A stretch of DNA of 64,000 bases from GCA-003244245 sp050699815 (lineage in GTDB: Bacteria > Actinomycetota > Actinomycetes > Mycobacteriales > Pseudonocardiaceae). Shown piece by piece: positions 59,059 through 64,000 of this stretch (its first letter is position 1; each line of letters begins with the position of its first letter). The notes beneath the pieces are model-generated. The model saw only the letters and a list, made by a program, of their open reading frames with translations, was not told the origin of the DNA and ran no database searches. The stretch covers positions 1-64,000 of the forward strand of contig JBOHFT010000002.1 in assembly GCA_050699815.1 (NCBI GenBank), in the 5' to 3' direction. A program made the position numbers and the translations under genes.

Positions 59059-60115
59059 GGCTGATGGGCGGGACGTGGGTGGCGTCGCGGACGGTGCCGA
59101 CGTATTCCTCTACCAGGTCTTCTAGTGCGACTACTCCTGCGGTGCTCCCGTCCGGACCTGTGACGCGGGCGAGGTGGCTGCGTGAACGGCGCAGCAGCGC
59201 CACCGCCTCGTCGAGCTTGGCGGTGGACTGCACCTCGGGTAGCGGGCGCACGCGGCTCGAGGGCACCGGCGTGTCCGGCGGCTGGCCGAGCAGCTCCAGC
59301 ACGTCCTTGACGTGCAGGTAGCCCACCAGCTGCTCGTCGGCGCCTAGTCGGCGGTCACACAGCGGGAAGCGGGAGAAACCGGTCTGCGCCACGGCGCGCT
59401 CGATGTCGCCCAGGGTGGGCGCGGCGGGAACCGTGGTCAGCCCGGATCTCGGGACCAGTACGTCGGCCACGGTCCGCTCCCTCGTCGACAACGTCTGGGT
59501 CAGCCTGCGCTGCTCCTGGCTGTCCAGCAGCCCCTCGCGGCTGGACTCGGCGATCAGGTTGGCCAGCTCGTCGGGGCTGTAGGCGTTCTCGAGCTCGTCG
59601 CGAGGCTGCACGCCGAACGCGCGCAGCACCAGCCGCGCGGCCCAGCTGAACAGCGCAATGACCGGCCGCGTCACCCGGGTGAAGGCAACCAGCGGCGGCA
59701 CCATCCACAGCGCGGTGCGCTCCGGGCCGGCGATCGCGATGTTCTTGGGCACCATCTCGCCGAGCAGGATGTGCGCCACCGTGACGATGCCCAGCGCGAC
59801 GACGAACGAGACGGTGTGCAGCACCGGGCCGGGCATCCCGAGCGGGTCGGCCAGCCATTCCAGCTGGGTGGCGACGGCGGGCTCGCCGAGCGAGCCCAGC
59901 CCCAGCGAGCAGATGGTGATCCCGAGCTGCGCCGCGGCCAGCATCAGCGGCAACTTCTCCCCGGCCCGGATTACCGTGCGCGCCCGGTGCACGCCGCGGT
60001 TGGCCATCGACTCCAGCCGGTCTCGCCGCGCGCTGATCAAGGCGAATTCGGCGCCGACAAAGAAGGCGTTCGCGGCCAGCAGCACCAGTGCGGCCAGCAG
60101 CGCAGCAGTACTCAC
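59018..60115 (-). CDS. CNNM/CorC-type membrane protein with CBS pair
   Basis: 365 aa from GTG 60115, which shares one base with the stop of the upstream paralogue (TAGTG). The DUF21/CNNM membrane domain (residues 1-180) has FFVGAEFALISARRDRLE and HILLGEMVPKNIAIAGPERT. A CBS pair follows (VADVLVPRSGLTTVP onwards) with VVALEDLVEEYVGTV. There is no C-terminal CorC/HlyC domain, unlike its neighbour. Such proteins are linked to Mg2+/Co2+ efflux. The last 12 or so residues come from a palindromic repeat and may be a recent addition. Confidence 0.88.
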   Translation of the reverse strand: MSTAALLAALVLLAANAFFVGAEFALISARRDRLESMANRGVHRARTVIRAGEKLPLMLAAAQLGITICSLGLGSLGEPAVATQLEWLADPLGMPGPVLHTVSFVVALGIVTVAHILLGEMVPKNIAIAGPERTALWMVPPLVAFTRVTRPVIALFSWAARLVLRAFGVQPRDELENAYSPDELANLIAESSREGLLDSQEQRRLTQTLSTRERTVADVLVPRSGLTTVPAAPTLGDIERAVAQTGFSRFPLCDRRLGADEQLVGYLHVKDVLELLGQPPDTPVPSSRVRPLPEVQSTAKLDEAVALLRRSRSHLARVTGPDGSTAGVVALEDLVEEYVGTVRDATHVPPISRVLETECSNSGPG

Positions 60116-61440
60116 TAGGTCACCTGCCGTGCTCGTGCGGTCCGGGTGATCCGGAGCTCTGCGATACGGTGGCGGTCCATCCGGGTCACGGTCAGCCGCC
60201 AACCGTCGAGATTGACCTCGTCGCCGACGTCGGGGATGCGGCCCAGCCGCTCCAGCATGAGCCCGGCCACCGTCTCGTAGTCGCCTTCGGGCATCACGCA
60301 TCCGATGGCATCGGCCACCTCGTCGGCCCGCAGCAGCCCGGAGATGGCCCAGCTGTGCTCGCCCAGCGGCTGGACCTGGGAGACTTCCAGGCGGTCGTGC
60401 TCGTCGCGGACGTCGCCGACGATCTCCTCGACTAGGTCCTCGAGGGTGACGATGCCCGCGGTGCCGCCGTATTCGTCGACCACGATCGCGACCTGCAGGC
60501 CCTGGCCGCGCAGCCGGTCGAGCAGCGCGTCGCCGTCCAGTGAGCTCGGCACGGTGGGGACCGGGCTGGCCAGCGTGCCGGCCGGGGTTTCGGCGCGCTG
60601 GTCGGCCGGCACCGCGAATGCCTGCTTGACGTGCACCACGCCGCGCACGTCGTCGAGGTCGCTGCCGTAGACCGGGAAGCGGGAGAACCCGGTCCGCCGT
60701 GCGGCGTCCACCAGGGCAAGGACGGTCGCGTCCGCCCGGAGCGCCACCACCTGCACCCGGGGGGTCATCAGTTCCTCCGCGGTGCGCTCACCGAACCGCA
60801 GCGAGCGATCCAGCAGGGTCGCGGTTCCCTGGTCGAGCGTGCCCTGCTGGGCGCTGCTGCGGACCAGCGAGCCGAGTTCCTGCGGGGAGCGCGCGGACCG
60901 CAGCTCCTCGGTCGGCTCGATGCCGACCCGGCGCAAGATCGTGTTCGCCGAGCCGTTCAGCGCCGAGATCAGCCAGCGGAACGCGGTGGAGAACACGTTG
61001 AGCAGGCCGGCGACCTGACGTGCGGTCTGCAGCGGCCGGGCGATGGCCAGGTTCTGCGGGACGAGTTCGCCGAACACCATCGACACCCCGGTGGCTAGGG
61101 TCAGCGCGATCCCCAGCGACACCCCGCCCGCGGCGCCCGGGGGCACCCGGGCCCCCTCGATCCAGGGCTGGATCAGATCAGCGATGGCCGGCTCGGCCAC
61201 GTACCCGGTGAGCAGGGTGGTGATCGTGATACCGACCTGCGCCCCGGACAGCTGAAACGACAGTGTGCTGTGCGCGTGTTTGACCAGCCGGGCACGGCGG
61301 TCCCCGGCCTGCCGCACGTTCGCGTCGACGGTGCTGCGTTCCAGCGCGGTGAGGGCGAACTCACCGGCGACGCAGAAGAAGGTTCCTGCGGTCAGCACGG
61401 CCACCGCGAGCAAGCCCAGGATGCTGAGCAGAATGCCCAT
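60115..61440 (-). CDS. CNNM/CorC-type membrane protein with CBS pair and CorC/HlyC domain
   Basis: 441 aa. DUF21 membrane domain (FFCVAGEFALTALERSTVD, SMVFGELVPQNLAIARPLQT), CBS pair (AEELMTPRVQVVAL, GIVTLEDLVEEIVGDVRDEH) and a C-terminal transporter-associated CorC/HlyC domain (WAISGLLRADEVADAIG, YETVAGLMLERLGRIPDVGD). Longer paralogue of the next gene, and in one operon with it. The pair matches Rv1842c-Rv1841c next to guaB1 in M. tuberculosis, from memory. Predicted divalent-cation efflux or sensing. Confidence 0.9.
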   Translation of the reverse strand: MGILLSILGLLAVAVLTAGTFFCVAGEFALTALERSTVDANVRQAGDRRARLVKHAHSTLSFQLSGAQVGITITTLLTGYVAEPAIADLIQPWIEGARVPPGAAGGVSLGIALTLATGVSMVFGELVPQNLAIARPLQTARQVAGLLNVFSTAFRWLISALNGSANTILRRVGIEPTEELRSARSPQELGSLVRSSAQQGTLDQGTATLLDRSLRFGERTAEELMTPRVQVVALRADATVLALVDAARRTGFSRFPVYGSDLDDVRGVVHVKQAFAVPADQRAETPAGTLASPVPTVPSSLDGDALLDRLRGQGLQVAIVVDEYGGTAGIVTLEDLVEEIVGDVRDEHDRLEVSQVQPLGEHSWAISGLLRADEVADAIGCVMPEGDYETVAGLMLERLGRIPDVGDEVNLDGWRLTVTRMDRHRIAELRITRTARARQVT

Positions 61441-61639
61441 TCATGCCGTCCCGGGGGGCGGCGGGTCGTGGGAGCCGGGCGCAGCGCCCGGCCCGGTACT
61501 ACAGCCAGGCGTCGATGCGGATGGCACCGAGTTCGTCACTCCTCGCAAGCGTGGGGTTCTGCCCGATTCTACGGGTTTCCGGTGGGCTGTCGAACGTGCC
61601 GCAGGCAGGGGACCTCCATTCGGGCTAACGTGTCTGTTC

Positions 61640-62515
61640 GTGCGGATCGGCATCCTGGGTGGACCCGGAATCTCCCCCGGCGCGCTGTGGGACGGAGCTG
61701 TCCAGCGGCTGGGCAAGGAGCTGGCTCGGCGCGGCTGGGGCATGGTGCTCGGGGTACCCGGGTCGGCCGGATTCGACACCATCGGGTCCGAGGTGGACGT
61801 CGTGGAGGTGGTCGCGCGTGGCGCCGAGCCGGGCACGGGGACCGCTGATCTGCGGGCCGTGGAAGGGCGGGGTGCGCGGCTGGAGGTGGTTCGGCTGCTG
61901 TCCGACGCCGTCGTGGTGCTGCCCGGCGGGGTCGATGTGCTGGCCGATCTGCTCGCCCTGCTCGCCGAGCAGGCGCTGGGGCTCAGCGGCAAACCGTGTG
62001 GCGTACTGGACCCGGCCGGGCTGCTCGACGCGCTGGCCGAGCAGCTTGACGCGCTGGGCCTGGTTGGCTTCCCGGCTGCACCGCTGCTGCGGGCGGCTGA
62101 TCCGGCCGCCCTGCTGGACCAGCTCGCCGCGTGGCGTCCCCACGGGGGAGGCGAGGTGCGTGATGCGGTCGCCTGGTTGCGCGTCAACGATTCCAGCCTG
62201 ACTCTGCTGCCCGGGCCGGCCGGGCTGGGCCTGCCCGGCGGTCCGCGTGGGCCGGGGGAGCGCGGAGCGGTGGCCCTGTGCCGGTTGCTGGAGCAGCGCT
62301 GGTCGGTGCGGCTGCACCCGGAACGGCTGCGCCCGGCGGCCGCGCTGGTGGTGCCGGAACCCGACGGCGGGTGGCGGCGGGTGAGTTGCTACCGGGCCAA
62401 CGGCGTGCAGCCGGTGGTGCCCGGCGGGGTGTCGCATCCGATGGGGGAGACCGCAGGCTGCGACCCCACGGCCGCTGCCCTCCAGGAACTGCTCCGTCGG
62501 GGCCGGCTGTGGTAG
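61640..62515 (+). CDS. LOG/lysine-decarboxylase-like Rossmann protein with degenerate active site
   Basis: 291 aa from GTG 61640. The first 150 residues follow the Rossmann pattern of LOG (TIGR00730) proteins: RIGILGGPGISPGALWDGAV, then VVLPGGVDVLADLLALLAEQ, where functional enzymes have PGGxGTxxE. The Gly-Thr and catalytic Glu positions are replaced, so phosphoribohydrolase activity is doubtful. The C-terminal part (WSVRLHPERLRPAAALVVPE onwards) is not recognised. It converges on guaB1 with only 3 bp between stops. Nucleotide-binding function is an inference. Confidence 0.65.
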   Translation: MRIGILGGPGISPGALWDGAVQRLGKELARRGWGMVLGVPGSAGFDTIGSEVDVVEVVARGAEPGTGTADLRAVEGRGARLEVVRLLSDAVVVLPGGVDVLADLLALLAEQALGLSGKPCGVLDPAGLLDALAEQLDALGLVGFPAAPLLRAADPAALLDQLAAWRPHGGGEVRDAVAWLRVNDSSLTLLPGPAGLGLPGGPRGPGERGAVALCRLLEQRWSVRLHPERLRPAAALVVPEPDGGWRRVSCYRANGVQPVVPGGVSHPMGETAGCDPTAAALQELLRRGRLW

Positions 62516-62518
62516 GAG

Positions 62519-63979
62519 TCACCAGCCGGTCGGCAGCGGGCGGCCCTCGGCGAACCCGGCCGCGGACTGGACCCCGATCACGGCGCGCTCGGACAGCTCT
62601 GGCAACGTCCTGGCACCGGCGTAGCTGCAGGCGCTGCGCACCCCGGCGCAGATGTGGTCGATGAGGTCCTCCACCCCGGGACGGCTCGGGTCCAGGTACA
62701 TCCGGGCGGTCGAGATGCCCTCCTCGCACAGTGCCTTGCGGGCCCGGTCGAAGGTGTCGCCGTGGGTGGTGCGGGCGGCGATGGCGCGCTTGGAGGCCAT
62801 CCCGTAAGACTCCTTGTAGAGCCGCCCAGCCTCGTCGCGCTGGAGGTCACCGGGTGACTCGTAGGTGCCCGCGAACCATGAGCCGATCATCACGTTCGCC
62901 GCCCCCGCGGCCAGCGCCAGCGCGACGTCCCGTGGGTGGCGCACCCCCCCGTCGGCCCAGACGTGACCACCGGCGGCGCGAGCCGCGGCGGCGCATTCGG
63001 CCACCGTGGAGAACTGCGGCCGGCCGACTCCGGTGAGCATCCGGGTGCTGCACATCGCACCCGGACCTACCCCGACCTTGACGATGTCGGCCCCGGCCTC
63101 GAGCAAGTCGCGGGTGCCCTGCGCGGAGACCACATTCCCGGCCACCACCGGCACGCTCGGCTCGCATGATCGGACCGCGCGCAGGGCGTCGAGCATCTTG
63201 GCCTGGTGGCCGTGTGCGGTGTCGACGACCAGCACGTCGGCCCCGGCTGCGAGCAGTGCCTCGGTCTTGGCCGTGACGTCACCGTTCACCCCGAGCGCCG
63301 CGGCCACCCGCAGCCGGCCGTGGGCGTCGCGCGCGGGGGAGTACAGCTCGGCACGCAACGCGCCGGTGGGGGTCAGCACCCCGACCAGCGCCCCGTCGGC
63401 GTCCACCGCCAGCGCCAGCTCCTGGCGGCGGTGGTGCAGCTGCTCGAAGATCTTGCGTGGTTCGGCGCCGGCGGGCACCACGACCAGCTCGGTCTGTGCT
63501 ACATCGCCCAGCCGGGTGAAGCGGTCCACCGCGGTCAGCTCGGCCTCGGTCACCAGCCCCACCGGACGGCCCGCGCCGTCGAGCACCACCACAGCGCGGT
63601 GCGCCCGCTTCGGCAGCAGGTTGACCGCATCGGCGACGGCGTCCCGCGGGCCCAGTGTGAGTGCCGTGTCCAGCACCAGGTGCCGCGACTTCACCCACGC
63701 CACGGTCTCGGCGACCACCGCTGGGTCCACATCCTGGGGCAGCACCACCAGCCCGCCGCGGCGGGCCACCGTCTCGGCCATCCGGCGGCCCGCTACCGCG
63801 GTCATATTGGCCACCACAAGCGGGATCGTGGTGCCCGAGCCATCCACAGTGGACAGGTCCGCATCGAACCGGGACGCCACGTCGGAGCACAACGGCATCA
63901 AAAAGACATCGTCGTAAGTAAGCTCATAACCAGACCCACACCCATCCAAAAACCGCACCCCACCAACGTTACCCGCCAT
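62519..63979 (-). CDS. guaB1: GuaB1-family IMP dehydrogenase/GMP reductase-type protein
   Basis: 486 aa (beta/alpha)8 enzyme with a CBS pair (residues about 95-215). Catalytic Cys310 is in GVGPGAMCSTRMLTG; the phosphate site is ADGGVRHPRDVALAL, then MIGSWFAGTYESPG. The N terminus has YDDVFLMP. In mycobacteria GuaB1 is reported as a GMP reductase (GMP to IMP) controlled through its CBS domains. A similar role is likely here and would set the balance of guanine and adenine nucleotides. The upstream flank begins a copy of a palindromic repeat. Confidence 0.92.
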   Translation of the reverse strand: MAGNVGGVRFLDGCGSGYELTYDDVFLMPLCSDVASRFDADLSTVDGSGTTIPLVVANMTAVAGRRMAETVARRGGLVVLPQDVDPAVVAETVAWVKSRHLVLDTALTLGPRDAVADAVNLLPKRAHRAVVVLDGAGRPVGLVTEAELTAVDRFTRLGDVAQTELVVVPAGAEPRKIFEQLHHRRQELALAVDADGALVGVLTPTGALRAELYSPARDAHGRLRVAAALGVNGDVTAKTEALLAAGADVLVVDTAHGHQAKMLDALRAVRSCEPSVPVVAGNVVSAQGTRDLLEAGADIVKVGVGPGAMCSTRMLTGVGRPQFSTVAECAAAARAAGGHVWADGGVRHPRDVALALAAGAANVMIGSWFAGTYESPGDLQRDEAGRLYKESYGMASKRAIAARTTHGDTFDRARKALCEEGISTARMYLDPSRPGVEDLIDHICAGVRSACSYAGARTLPELSERAVIGVQSAAGFAEGRPLPTGW

Positions 63980-63984
63980 CCGGA

Positions 63985-64000
63985 CCGCATTCAGCGGGCT
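63985..64000. repeat. Partial copy of the ilvE/cobS palindromic repeat at the window edge
   Basis: CCGCATTCAGCGGGCT is identical to bases 9380-9395 inside the left arm of the perfect inverted repeat near ilvE. It lies just upstream of guaB1 and is cut by the end of the window. Confidence 0.7.

Overview
The window is about 64 kb of very GC-rich, densely packed DNA from a mycothiol-making actinomycete, most likely a member of the Pseudonocardiales (Pseudonocardia, Amycolatopsis or Saccharopolyspora type). The evidence is the actinobacterial bc1-aa3 respiratory branch (qcrCAB, ctaC/E/F), a PimB'-type mannosyltransferase, GarA, an LpqY-SugABC importer, a mycothiol-dependent isomerase-fold protein, a DUF742 protein, many GTG starts, and a PPi-type phosphofructokinase like the one recalled from Amycolatopsis methanolica. 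I saw no rRNA, tRNA, CRISPR array or complete insertion sequence.

Layout. 1-2.5 kb: end of a peptide/nickel-type ABC importer (permease and two ATPases). 2.8-6.9 kb: an aldehyde dehydrogenase, then a scarred stretch with a truncated XRE regulator, a TVP38 membrane protein, a divergent HicA/HicB pair between two 87-bp direct repeats, and the wreck of an acyl-CoA synthetase. 6.9-9.4 kb: a cation exchanger and ilvE, closed by a 27-bp perfect inverted repeat. 9.5-12 kb: cobS and a continuous cobU-cobT frame. 12-24 kb: DUF3043 protein, glycerate kinase, ErpA-type protein, asnB, ctaC-ctaF, qcrB-qcrA-qcrC-ctaE (minus strand), an atypical receiver protein and trpD. 24-37 kb: two NlpC/P60 hydrolases (the second behind a probable c-di-AMP riboswitch), pimB', fadD, lipid-related genes, an oligoribonuclease-like exonuclease, PPi-type pfk, class II DAHP synthase, a PASTA kinase and its likely partner DNA-binding protein. 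37-43.9 kb: small proteins, a lone DUF742 protein, a DUF3516 helicase and a second kinase that seems to start at CTG. 44-51.6 kb: pgsA-like gene, gcvH, garA, merR, bifunctional nuclease, merR, gcvP. 51.7-58 kb: a secreted two-repeat protein, lpqY-sugA-sugB-sugC and a PadR regulator. 58-64 kb: a conserved orphan, two CNNM/CBS membrane proteins, a degenerate LOG-like protein and guaB1.

From memory, the gene order resembles two separate Mycobacterium tuberculosis blocks (about Rv2175c-Rv2210c and Rv1822-Rv1843c), placed close together here. Working themes are terminal respiration, amino-acid and one-carbon metabolism (IlvE, TrpD, AroG, AsnB, GcvH/GcvP), envelope lipid and wall remodelling, and control of central metabolism by Ser/Thr kinases and GarA.

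The most unusual DNA-level signals are several families of short palindromes (one inserted in frame in an ABC ATPase gene), repeated 10-20 bp tandem duplications at gene edges, and the repeat-bracketed divergent hicA/hicB module.
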